The notes under the pieces: generated by a model
Told to the model about the DNA's origin: nothing
The model's database searches: none
The model's input: the letters and a program-made list of their open reading frames with translations, nothing else
Source of the DNA: Lateolabrax maculatus
Taxonomy: Eukaryota; Chordata; Actinopteri; Acropomatiformes; Lateolabracidae
Direction of reading: 5' to 3'
Length of the DNA: 64,000 bases
Assembly: GCA_031216445.1 (NCBI GenBank)
Contig: CM062210.1
Coordinates: forward strand, 20,646,501-20,710,500
Made by a program: the position numbers and the translations under genes
Part shown: in pieces, positions 1 through 9,448 of the stretch
Layout of the letters: the number at the start of each line of letters is the position of its first letter
Position numbering within the stretch: the first letter of the stretch is position 1

Positions 1-643
1 AGAAATCCAAAGCCCTGCAATCAGTGGAGTCATTGACATGAAAGTAAAGTAAAAGTAAAATAATTCTATCATGAGTGGTAAGAACAATGGACATAAAATC
101 ATAAAACTCGGATAAGAAGTTGCTATCATGTTTCGGTGGGCGATAGACAGTCACAGTGAGTACAGGCTGTTGTGCTTTGATAACCATTGCCAAGTATTCA
201 AATGTTAAAAAATTGCCTTAATAACACTGAGTGCAGGTAAAACTACTAGAGAAAATAGTGGCGATTCCGCCCCCTCGTTTATTTTGTCTACTGGAGTATA
301 AGAAGGTAAAATTAGGAGGAGAAGACTCTATCAAAGTGGCTGAAGCAGGTGAAGTCAGCCAGGCCTCAGTTAAAAATAAAAAGTTAAGACCATGTTCAGA
401 AATAAAATCATTAATATAAAACGTCTTGCTAGAGAGGAATCCAATATTCAAAAGTGTGAATTTAATTGGCTCTGGTCTGGGCCACGCTGGGACTGACCGA
501 GTCAGACCGATTTTCACCAGGTTGTGTTCATCCCTGCCATAACGACGGATCGGTGTGACGTTAACGTGCGATACTGAGCTGTGGAGAGTGGGCCTGCCCC
601 CGCTATTTATGTGTGTCATTGCAACAAGTAACACAAAGTTCAT
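1..643 (-). pseudogene. LINE ORF2, N-terminal endonuclease domain (partial, one stop)
   Basis: Minus-strand frame with the APE-like endonuclease signature of L2/CR1 elements: 'LLNIGFLSSKTFYINDFI' (normally NvrSLxNK), 'LNFLFLTEAWL' (normally LTETWL) and 'SRQNKRGGGIATIF'. After an in-frame TAA at 220-218 the same frame continues to the window edge with 'VYRPPKHDSNFLSEFYDFMS'. The catalytic block usually written GDFNIH reads 'LYFHVN', so the Asp/Asn active-site residues are lost. In an intact element this domain nicks target DNA to prime reverse transcription. The rest of ORF2 lies outside the window. Confidence 0.8.
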
Positions 644-736
644 AACTGAAGAAGTATGGTAGGAACCGCTGGGTGTTTTTGTGGACTGATTTTGGAAAAT
701 GACTGAACTATGACAGATTCCTACATGATGTGGATG

Positions 737-1995
737 TCAGTCTTTAAACGATTTACAAGACTTCTGTGTAAGTTCAATATTGTCGGCCAATAGTTGTTTA
801 CCTTGTCTGTTAAGATGGAGTCTATCCCATGCAAAGAGGTCAGGTCGTTTCCAAAAAGCATGGAAGTTATCCACGAAAGGGATTCCCATTGCACAACACA
901 GCCCTTTAAGCCAGATATGCAGCTGACGCATCTGGCTGAATTTCACATCTCCAAACCGTGGAGAAGGCGGGGGTCTGGAAATAACACACTGTCTGCCAGA
1001 GTCCAGGACAGTGTTAACCAGTGTTTTAAAGTCCTCCTTCAACTTTTCAGATTGTTGTAACTTAATATCATTAGATCCTACATGTGTGACCACTCAAGAC
1101 ACAGAAGGATTATCCCGCAGCAGTTCATGGAGCACAGAATTAATGTCGAGTATCTGAGCCCCGGGATAACACACGGTTTCTGTGTTCGGACAGTAGACTT
1201 GCCGGACCATGGATGAGCCTACAATGAGACATGAGGGAGAGGGAGAAAGGGACAGGGTTTGGGCGTGTTGAGGGCCGTGTGTTGAGAACACATTGAGGGC
1301 ATTTTTTCTCGTCATCTTCCCGTGGCAGAAACCACAGCCCTGGGATGCACCTCGGTAGGCCTGCGCTGCCTGTTCTGCCTAGATGGAAGAACCCGGGAGT
1401 CGGCAGGGCACAGGGATGGCTGCGGAGGGCTGGATGTAGACGCTGGAGGAGTAGCTCTGGCTATAACATCCCGTTCTCCCCAAGTGCTGGCCGAAGGCCC
1501 CGGAGTAGCATCCTCAACGTCGCCTGTGGCACTGATGGTGGACAAGGTGTCGGCAGCCACAGGTGCAGCTTTCGCAGCAGTTGCAGCAGCGGGACAACTC
1601 ACATCGGCAGCAGCCATAGATATGTCAGCTGGGTGGGCCGGAGCTTCCGCAGGTAGAGCCCCAAAGCGGTTCGAGAGGTTGAGAGCTGGAGGTGAGGTCA
1701 CCTGGAGCCCACTCTTCCTGCGGCCTCTGACCACCGCTTCTGTCCAAGCAGCCTGGGAGTTAGGGGTAGAGCAGGAGGAGGGTTTTGGACATGCCGGCAT
1801 GTCCCACAGGATAGTGTCCGAAACAGCTGAGCTCATCGCAGCTAACTTTTTTGACTGAACAGAGACAGTGTCGATGAAACTGGACAGGAGAATATCCTAC
1901 TGTTTTAGTTCATCCGATAGTCTGCGGATGTTTTCTTTGAGGTGAGTGATAGTCCTGTTTGCTATCTGGAGGTGGCAGCAGTCAATGCACGGCAT
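737..1995 (-). pseudogene. LINE ORF1 with SGNH-hydrolase-like domain (inactivated)
   Basis: Read on the minus strand from an ATG at 1,995-1,993. It opens with a Cys-containing segment (MPCIDCCHLQ) and a short helical stretch, as in ORF1 proteins of fish L2/CR1 elements. A Pro/Ala/Ser-rich linker follows (to about 1,330). The C-terminal half resembles the SGNH/GDSL esterase fold: 'LIVGSSMVRQV' matches the nucleophile-Ser block and 'VTHVGSNDI' the Gly/Asn block, and the end reads 'WDRLHLNRQGKQLL', the Asp-x-x-His block. An in-frame TAG at 1,899-1,897 and a TGA at 1,096-1,094 interrupt it, and a frame change near 1,315 separates the linker from the esterase half. In such elements ORF1 is thought to bind lipid or RNA and assist retrotransposition. 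Here it is dead. Confidence 0.8.
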
Positions 1996-2100
1996 GGTAG
2001 GGAATGTATGCCGGGAAATCACTCAATGAGAAAGCCGATAAAAGCACCAAGAAGCGTGACTCAGCAGGTCTGCTGACAGCAGGAAGCGGTACACTTAGGG

Positions 2101-3084
2101 TTCAAAGATCTCATTCACATTTTAGATTAATCTAGCATTACTCATTACTACTAATAATTATATGTATTTTATTAGATTATAAAACAAATGTGAAAAAAAA
2201 AACATAAAAGAATCCTCCACGAAAAGGTCAATATGACCACGTATGGCCGGAATGACTTAAAAATGATCACATTTCTTTTGCCTTTTGTGTAATTTACATA
2301 AAAATACAGACACTTTTAGGAAAGGTCAAGCACTAGTAGAATCGTGTTTTTTTTATTTAACAAAGTTTTTGCACATATACATTTGAAAACAGTGAAATTG
2401 ACTGTCTTGGCACTTTGCAGGGTGGACTTGTGGTCCTCCCAAATATAGTAGCACGAGAACACAGAAGCACACAGACCAGAGCAGAAGAAAACATCTGAGG
2501 TAACCAAAGTAAAATGTCACAAAGCAACTTTTAATGAGAGTTAGAAAGATGTATTTTCCATGGCAGTTGGCAGGACTGTACGATCAGCTGCTATATCCCC
2601 AGCTCTCCAAACTCAAGTGTTCTCCTTAATTGGAGGTCAGTGTGAATCTGATGAGTCGGCTGCCATAAGCCTTAATTAATTCTGTGCTGAAAAGAAGCTC
2701 GCAACACCCACCCATCTGTTTGTCTTTAACCTACAAGTGAGAGATGGAAAAGGACGGGAGGAGACACGGATAAAAAGAAGGAGAGTTGTCTCGGCTCGGT
2801 CGGGATGGCCTTTAGCCACGACCGGCCATTACGCACTGAGCTCTTCGCAACCGGCAACCATGGACATTTGATGATGATGCGTGCGGTTTAGCAGACCCTG
2901 CCGCATGCCCGCAAGCTGTTTGGCACTGGACATTGACAGTGTAGAGGTGGAAAACATGATTGAGAATTCACTTGATGTGGGTTGTAACACTAACTCTTAT
3001 TTCTCTTGGTCCCTCCCTCTCAATTTATGACATTTTGCCTTTATTGGACATTGACACTGTGAGAGACAAGAAACATGAGGACAG
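2101..3084. other. Unique non-coding DNA between two LINEs
   Basis: The first 480 bases are AT-rich with A and T runs and no coding signal. From about 2,590 to 2,945 the sequence is more even in composition, lacks repeats and carries several TTAATT words, and is listed separately as a possible regulatory element. No gene is seen. Confidence 0.6.
2590..2945. promoter_or_regulatory. Possible conserved regulatory element (unverified)
   Basis: Repeat-free segment with homeodomain-like TAATT words ('ccttaattggagg', 'ccttaattaattctg') and no open frame. It ends in a CpG-bearing stretch ('ctcggctcggtcgggatgg'). This is the composition often seen in vertebrate developmental enhancers. That is inference from composition only. 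Cross-species conservation would decide. Confidence 0.25.
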
Positions 3085-3597
3085 TGAGGGATTTACCACT
3101 GAAAACACTGATGAATACAAACCTGCATCACACAAACTGTTTGAGACTCTCTCCTCTGGCAGGAGGCTGCGGTCCATCAGGACCAAAACCACTCGCCACA
3201 AGAACAGTTTCTTCCCGTCTGCAGTTGGCCTGATCAACAAGGCCCGGGACCCCCACTGACACGGACCCTTATCCCCTCCCCAAATAGACACTACGCGTTA
3301 CATTAACGCACAGACCCCCGGCGTAATGTGTTACATTAACGCACACCTGTTTGGACTACAGTTTAAACTTCTGCACAGTTTAGTTTTATTCATTATCGAC
3401 TTAGCACTAGTACTCAGTACTTTAATACTACTCTATTTATGCATACACTGACCTTTGCACCTTGCACTACTTGTCTGTACTTGTCTGTAATTGTCTGTAC
3501 TTGTTACGCACCAATACACCACAGCAAATTCCTTGTATGAAAACCTACTTGGCATTAAACCCAATTCCGATTCTGAATTCTGATTCCGATTCCGACA
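3085..3597 (+). mobile_element. Non-LTR retrotransposon 3' end with ORF2 C-terminus and 3' tail
   Basis: A plus-strand frame ending at 3,259 carries 'LFETLSSGRRLRS' and 'RTKTTRHKNSFFPSAVGL'. This matches the C-terminal motif (LFELLPSGRRYRS...KTxRxxNSFFP) of a common fish LINE group. Its stop is followed by about 340 bp of 3' UTR with a duplicated 'gttacattaacgcaca' word (3,296 and 3,331) and a terminal tail of imperfect ATTCYG hexamers (about 3,567-3,597). The tail of short tandem repeats is typical of non-LTR retrotransposon 3' ends. The copy is strongly 5' truncated. I do not assign the clade. Confidence 0.75.
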
Positions 3598-3603
3598 ATG
3601 TAG

Positions 3604-3728
3604 AGCAGAACAGTGAAGGAGGCCAAGCGACGATATGGGAGGAAACTGGAGTCACGATTCCAACAGACTAATTCCAAACGCTTGTGGTGCCAGATACAGA
3701 CCATAACGGACTATCAGCGATTAACCCT
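3604..3728 (+). pseudogene. LINE ORF2 internal (post-endonuclease linker) fragment
   Basis: Directly after the hexamer tail of the preceding LINE, a plus-strand frame reads 'KEAKRRYGRKLESRFQQ' then 'SKRLWCQIQTITDYQ'. This is the linker between endonuclease and reverse transcriptase in fish LINEs (consensus AKRxYxxKLExxFxxxDxRRxWxGLQxITxYK). The frame has a stop just upstream (tag at 3,601) and fades after 3,728. It belongs to an internal part of ORF2 yet sits 3' of a LINE tail, so it must be a separate insertion remnant or a rearranged piece. Too short to function. Confidence 0.7.
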
Positions 3729-3729
3729 T

Positions 3730-4790
3730 TCAGTCCCAGGCCAAACATTTTTACTACTTGTGTGCAGTTGAAAAACTAATTTTTCGCAATTTAACTTTTT
3801 CAGGGAATGGCTTGCAAATGTGAGGAACATTAGCATCATAAGTAATAAAACGGCAAACCTTCACTTAAAGCAAATAAGTCAAACCATGTGTCTAACAATT
3901 TGAACGTAATAGAAATAAAGGGTTGACAACTACTATCTGAATTATTGACAGTGGCATCAATAGAAAGGGTGTAACAGTACACGGTTTGTACCTCACTTTT
4001 GGGGTCAATACAGCAGAGAAAATAAAAGAAATGCACAAAATCTTTTCATTTAAAAAATATTGTCAAAAAATATCAACATTTGTGGTTTACTGCCCATAAT
4101 TTTTGTAAAACTCCATTCAAATATGCCAGTAATGTTCCATTGTCGACTTTAACCTGAATATTTTAAAATACAAATTAGATTAAACAAAAGTCCAGCATGT
4201 TTATAATCACCATAAATTGACCATTACAGGCAGCAGCATACTTTTACATTTTCGACATTGTTAGGTTGAGCAGCTGGCTTTTGTTAGACAACAAATCCTG
4301 AAAGGGACAGTTGTTACCGACATCGCAGGGGTCGGCTGCTTGTGTTGCCTGTAATTCCCCCCCGATGTAAGCCTCAAACAACCCACTGCCTGCCAGCCTT
4401 CACTTTCTTTCCTTTAGTCATTACTGCTCCCTTTGACTCACACAAGTCGCCTGATTTCATAGTGAGCTATTCCATTTCTCATTTCTCATTGGTGTTCACC
4501 ATTCACAGTGTGGTCTATACAACCTGACTAGTGTGATATAGTTCACAGACAACAACTGTCACACTGCCAAAGTTGTCCTGGGTGGGATGCTCACAATGTA
4601 TGTTCTCCACAAAGACTAACCTCAAAAGTCTCTCGCTTGTTACCTCCAAACTGGAAAACAGCCCTCCCTCTGCCAACTCATGGCCTTTGATTCACAAAAT
4701 ATGCCCACACATCACAGGAATGCAGCTTCTCACAAACAGGAGCACATGTAAACATTTTGCTGTTGTTTCTGGTTGGCAGTAAGACATTAA
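3730..4790. other. Unique AT-rich non-coding DNA
   Basis: No coding signal, no recognisable repeat and no strong motif. Short open frames around 4,340-4,780 lack codon bias or domain similarity and look like chance. Confidence 0.6.
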
Positions 4791-4794
4791 TAGT

Positions 4795-4940
4795 GTGTGT
4801 CTGTGTGTTTGTGTGTGTGTGAGTGTGCCACCCAGGGGTCCCACTCTGAAACAGTATCCAGGTATTTACACCACAGAGTTCAGCTGAATGGGCAAGTCAT
4901 AAGTATTTACTATCAGAACACACACACACACACACACAAA
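4795..4940. repeat. GT and CA microsatellites in close inverted arrangement
   Basis: An imperfect (GT)n tract at about 4,795-4,827 is followed 90 bases later by a (CA)n tract at 4,918-4,938. The same dinucleotide therefore appears in opposite orientations and could pair as a hairpin. Simple sequence only. Confidence 0.85.
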
Positions 4941-5589
4941 CACTGAGATGGTGAAATGGTTTTGTATTTTGCATCAAAATAGTTTAGTGTTCTGTATTTC
5001 TGTATTTTAAAAATACTAAAACGGTCACATATATGCAAACTGACACGTTGGCAACTGGGCCATGTGGCTGGTAATTTGCCCCAGCTTGTTCGAAAGGCAT
5101 GAGAACAGATTCAAAATGGTAAAGTTATCTATACAGTATAGCAAGCTGTTCTCAAAGCTAAGGCTAAGACACGTCAGTTTATTTGAACAACACTGTGGCT
5201 CATTCTAACATCTGGAAAGGCATGCTACAAAAGCATTTTCCTGCATTTAGCCACTAGCAAGCGAAGAGAAGAAATGGATACAGCAAGGATGGTAATAACA
5301 GAGAAAAGGAGAGTAAGATGAGAGACCGAGAATGGTGGGAAAACAAGAAAAGTGGTCAGGGGTTTGAGTTCAAGTAAGCTGGCATGCTTAGAAAAATTGC
5401 AGGTCACAAACAAATCAAAGAGGAGAGCGGCAGAAGTGGCTGCATGCGTTTTATAGCCTTTTCTGGTCACATTTTGGGTGTAAGTATAATTTAGTGCCAG
5501 ATTACTGCTCAGATAAACAGCTTATTTTAGTTTATTAGTTAAAATGATTTTTTAAATATACTCCATCTCGTGAAAGGTTCTTTGCTCAA
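4941..5589. other. Unique non-coding DNA
   Basis: AT-rich, no coding or repeat signal recognised. A minus-strand open frame of 81 codons (5,470-5,225) has no recognisable domain and is not called. Confidence 0.55.
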
Positions 5590-5745
5590 GTGAACCACAG
5601 TCCCAAAAAGAAAAGAAACTTCAAAAAATGATCCAAGGCACACTGTAGGATTTATGCAAAATTAAAATGCCTTTATTTTACATGGCAATATATTTAAAAT
5701 GACCAACGCATTGCAACCAACATTGGTCTTCATCAGGATGAAGCA
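5590..5745 (-). repeat. Dispersed repeat end of the 'CTGATGAAG...GCGTTG' type
   Basis: On the minus strand it reads 'cctgatgaagacc', then 'gcaatgcgttgg', an AATAAAGG-like word, and 'gtgtgccttggatc'. This spacing and wording match a family of dispersed transposon ends common in fish and amphibians, recognised from memory. No coding capacity. The boundaries are approximate. A related piece occurs at about 45,375. Confidence 0.5.
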
Positions 5746-7015
5746 GAGCACATCTGAAGTTTCCAAAGAGCACCTTTTTAACTTGAGATCATCATCAATC
5801 AATCATTTCACTTTTTAGTGTAATAGTGTTGATTGATATTCTAATACTACATGGGCTATGTGCAATGTTCTCGTATATTTGAATACTTTAATATTTTTAA
5901 GTAAAAGTGTGTTTGATGATTTCATGCTACCTTGGAAATGTATTTGTGTTTTTAAAATACAAAAACACTGTAGTCTGTTTGCATACAAACAGCATGGTTG
6001 CTATATTTCATAGTTCAATTTGGTACACACACCCAGTAGTGCAACTGTGTACAGTGACTTATTAAAGTCCTAATGTGGAATTACTATAGTATATGCTATA
6101 TGGGTAAAAGGTGTCTGAATGTAGAGTAGATACAATAAATCATATGAAATACACCAGAAAACAGTATAATAGTAATTTAAGTGATTTAATACAGTGTGAT
6201 GAAACAGGGCCTGTTTAACCAGGCCCGGGCTGCAGGTACTGAGTGCAGGTCACCAATGTGTGGTGGCGCTTGGAGCCCAACACACAATCACTGTAGTAGC
6301 GCATGGAAAAGGTGAGAAAACATTCCTAGAAAAATTCTCTGGGCCAAAAAGACGCAAGTCGCTACACGGGCAGCTGGACTTTTTCAAATAGGAGTGTGTC
6401 TGTTCTGTCAGGCGCGTGTGAGATGGACAGCTGAAAAAAACGCAGCTGAAACTCCTCCCGTGTGGACACACGATACCAAAGGTATCCTTCCACCCAGCCA
6501 CGTCCTCCAGCTCCTTCCTTGGGGGATCTCAACTGGGTACAATAAGGGCATTGTAGTCCATGTGCAGTACAGAATGTAGAATCCAGAGTCCTGGAGGTTG
6601 GAGAGGGAAAAAAGGGACAGCACTGGGTTAATGAGTTTGGGGTGTGTGTGCGCAGGTGTGTGTGGGAAGGTTGGGAGGGCGTCCTCTCAGCACGCGTTGG
6701 CCGTCGCCAGAGTTCCTGTTGTGGATACTGAGTTGTGTGGGCACAGAGGAGAGCTGGATGTGATTGTGAGCTGATTAATTGCTTTGGATTCTAACATTAG
6801 GCCATAGAAAGCACAACATATCTTGTTGATGAACTGAAAATTAATAGTTTTACCTTTACACATAATGTACGGACAGACACAAAAAGCAGAAGTGCTTCTA
6901 TGTATGAGTGTACTTTATATACTTCTAATACTGTAGTCTGATAGTGCAGTATAAGATCACAAGCTCTGAATTTTCATGGTGAGGGAGCGACAGATGGTCT
7001 TACTGCGTGGGTCAC
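5746..7015. other. Unique non-coding DNA with a small hairpin
   Basis: AT-rich to about 6,180, then more balanced. A perfect 7-bp inverted repeat (gggcctg / caggccc, 6,207-6,226) could form a hairpin. No gene or known repeat seen. Overlapping short frames at 6,250-6,620 have no domain similarity. Confidence 0.55.
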
Positions 7016-7019
7016 TGTA

Positions 7020-7209
7020 TGTATATGTATGTGTGTGTGCATGTGTTTGTGGCAGTGGGAGGGGTGTGTGTGTTCTCCTTCATACTGTGAAAACAGGTCC
7101 AGTGATTCTAACAGGGTGTAAATGCTTATCTTTGTTTATAAGAATGCTAGATAGCACATGCACATATGCCAGTGCTCAGGATGGCGTGCGCACACACACA
7201 CACACACAC
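7020..7209. repeat. GT-rich then CA-rich simple repeats
   Basis: An imperfect GT-rich stretch (about 7,020-7,072) and a (CA)n tract (7,192-7,209). A plus-strand open frame across them translates to Val/Cys repeats and is an artefact of the microsatellite. Confidence 0.8.
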
Positions 7210-7729
7210 CTCAACCCCCCCAGGCTACATTTGAGCTCCAAAGCGCCAAAGCATTTACATAAGAGCTGACCAGTACCTTTCAAATCTGCGTCACCTTATT
7301 TATTCTGAAAATGATGCTGTTACAGTGATAGCACTTTACAGTGTGACTACACTCTAAACATCTGACAGGCTCTGACAAAGCACAATTATAGACATCTTTC
7401 CTTCCTCCAGGATGGGATGGCGTCCTGTGTACTGATCCCAGGTGGCAGCAGGGACAGTCTCTCTATTAATACTGTGATGAGTTTGTTTTCATAAAATATT
7501 ACGTTTGCGTATGCCAAACTGAATCAATTTTGGGGAAGAAAAAAAAAATAAAAATCACCCTTTTTTAAGGATGGGATTCCCTCCAGTGAGCCAACAAGGC
7601 TGAGACCACTTGTGTCCGCCTGGGTCTGCTTTGCTGTACAAGCAGGTGCAGCAAGCATCCACAGATGAGTAAGATCACTCCATTTTGCTTCATCATTTGT
7701 ATTGCCTCTCGTGAAAGATATTTCTTCCA
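7210..7729. other. Unique non-coding DNA
   Basis: No coding or regulatory signal that I can support. An A-rich run lies at about 7,538-7,552. Confidence 0.5.
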
Positions 7730-8045
7730 TCTACTTCTCCAGGTCTTGGTGCCTAGGTATTTCCACGCCAAATAGACTATACAATCCCTCCATTGTGTTC
7801 TGGGTCTGCCCAGGGGGGAAATTCATCCAGGGGGGACCCCGATCAGATGCTGAACCACCGCAACTGCCACTCAGAGTTCCTTCTGATGTCTGAGCTCCTC
7901 ACCCTCTCGTTGAGTATGGCCCCAGACTCCCTGTGAAGGAAACTCATTTTGTACATCCACGATCTCGTAATGTCAGTGATCCCAAAACCGTCGGGCCTGA
8001 GTGAGAGCTGGAAAATAGATCAACTGACAGCTAAACGAGGATACG
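7730..8045. repeat. Degenerate dispersed repeat derived from a retrotransposon (probable)
   Basis: Stretches such as 'ctgggtctgcccagggg', 'gatcagatgctgaaccacc', 'gagctcctcaccctctcg' and 'ggaaactcattttg' occur in the same order as in a very common teleost dispersed repeat that I recognise from memory. That repeat reads as a retroelement 3' region on the minus strand, and the minus frame here contains 'LAWKYLG', like the RDYIxxLAWxxLG motif of that family. Heavily mutated, no intact frame. Confidence 0.55.
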
Positions 8046-8269
8046 ATACATAACACAGAATCAACAAATAATATGCTCTAATGCTTGGACTGCATTACGT
8101 GCAACATCACTTCAATTATTACTGTAGGCATGGCATATTCACATTTGGGCCCACAGATGGGTGAATTAAAGGAAATCAGCTTTAAATGTTTTATTGCAAA
8201 TGACTGTAATGTGAAAGGGGTCCCTCAGGGTGACAAAACCACAGAGGATTATCACCAACTGTCTCCCAG

Positions 8270-8560
8270 TCTCATTGTTTTACAGCCCACAACTTTACTG
8301 TCTTGGTTTAGTCACAGTAATTGTCAACCTGGTTTGCAGGCAGCTTTTCTTAACAAGAACCTCTGATAAACCCACTGTGGACTATCTGCCCAGCACCAAA
8401 CAGCAGACTGACAAAGTCGGCAATGAACTGGTGGACTTAGTGGAGGCTGGAGCAGCTAATATTTCCCACAAGGGTTGGTGGAGCCCAAACCAGAGCTAAA
8501 AGAAAGTGAACATTGGACTTACATTCATCAAATCGACACAAACATTTAAGTTTATACAGT
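8270..8560 (+). repeat. Dispersed repeat family C, copy 1
   Basis: Collinear with the segment at about 37,450-37,740. Shared blocks in order are 'agcaccaaacagcagac' (37 kb: agcaccatacagcagac), 'agctaa...atattccc', 'accaaaaacagagctaaaa' in the 37-kb copy against 'cccaaaccagagctaaaa' here, and 'ttggacttacattcatca' against 'ctggacttccattcatca'. Both copies are non-coding and diverged. The family looks like a non-autonomous element common in teleosts, class uncertain. Confidence 0.7.
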
Positions 8561-9428
8561 GGTCAATGTATATTTTGAATAGTGGAGTTATTTTTTATTT
8601 TATTTACTTGCTATTATTCAGTTTTAAAGTCAAGAGTCAGAAAGTACAGTTATTTTTTCATTGTTTGCGACAGGTGATAATGCCATAATGCAGTTTTGAG
8701 CGTGCATGGGTATGAATCGTTTAGGGAGAACGTGGCACTAATAAGATGCAGGAAGTCTGCGGAGGTTTGGATCAATACAAGTTTCTGGCTGTGTGAAGAA
8801 GGTGGGACGGATAATAGCGCTCCGCCCCTCGACAGGAGTTGGATCAGCCAACCAAAGGCCTGTGCAGCACGTTACTGATATGTTCGTGTCAGCTCCTCTG
8901 TGTACCTTTGCAACCGACAGTTATTAATTTCACCCATCTCTGAGTAGATCTTCAGAAACGCTTACACACATCTGCAGAGAACTAGAAAAATAATTCCAGC
9001 CTTAGCAGGGCAAATACCCTTTGTACATAGCTCTTTTGACCATGATTGTCTCATTTCTGTCAAACACTTCCTGCAGTAAAGGACATGTTTTATGCATCTT
9101 CTACAGCTTATATAGAACGCCACTCCATGCTAATTTATGGGAACATAGTGTCATCCAGCACTTCTATCAGTTATGATGACACTTCACTCACCAAATTACT
9201 GTAACTGCTGAGTGTAGCTGAAATACTAATAATAATTGTGACAAAGGGGTTGAGAACACATCATTTGTCTCATAGCTCATCACCATGCCTACAGAATTAA
9301 CCATGCTTGTTTGCATTTCATTAATTAGTTAGTTATTCTCTTGGTTTGTTACTTACCATATCCACCATGTGCTGTCCAGAAACAAAAGGAGGAAGTGCCC
9401 TAACAAACTCCAGTATTTAAACACTGGA
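8561..9428. other. Unique non-coding DNA
   Basis: AT-rich, with no repeat, RNA gene or coding signal recognised. Confidence 0.55.
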
Positions 9429-9448
9429 TGACATCATCAGTGATGTCA
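9429..9448. promoter_or_regulatory. Perfect palindrome of two CRE/AP-1-like half elements
   Basis: The 20-base sequence is an inverted repeat, 'tgacatca' - 'tcag' - 'tgatgtca'. Each arm resembles a bZIP (CREB/ATF/AP-1) site. The role is inferred. It may be a chance palindrome or part of an old element. Confidence 0.3.

Larger units (their letters stand above)
1..2100 (-). mobile_element. L2/CR1-type LINE, 5' part, cut by the left window edge
   Basis: A non-LTR retrotransposon lies inverted, so its 5' end is near 2,100 and it runs leftwards out of the window. In order it has a short 5' leader (about 2,100-1,996), a broken ORF1 (1,995-737) and the first third of ORF2 (643-1), which is the AP-endonuclease-like domain. 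The reverse transcriptase would lie left of base 1. The order ORF1 with SGNH-like domain, then APE-type endonuclease, is typical of fish L2/CR1-clade elements. The element is inactive: ORF1 has two stops and a frameshift, ORF2 has one stop. The exact 5' boundary is not visible because I see no clear target-site duplication. Confidence 0.85.

Noticed and set aside
2960..3259. A 99-codon frame starting with a signal-peptide-like stretch ('LMWVVTLTLISLGPSLS')
   Set aside because: Its second half is plainly the C-terminus of a LINE ORF2; the hydrophobic start is the chance translation of upstream DNA.
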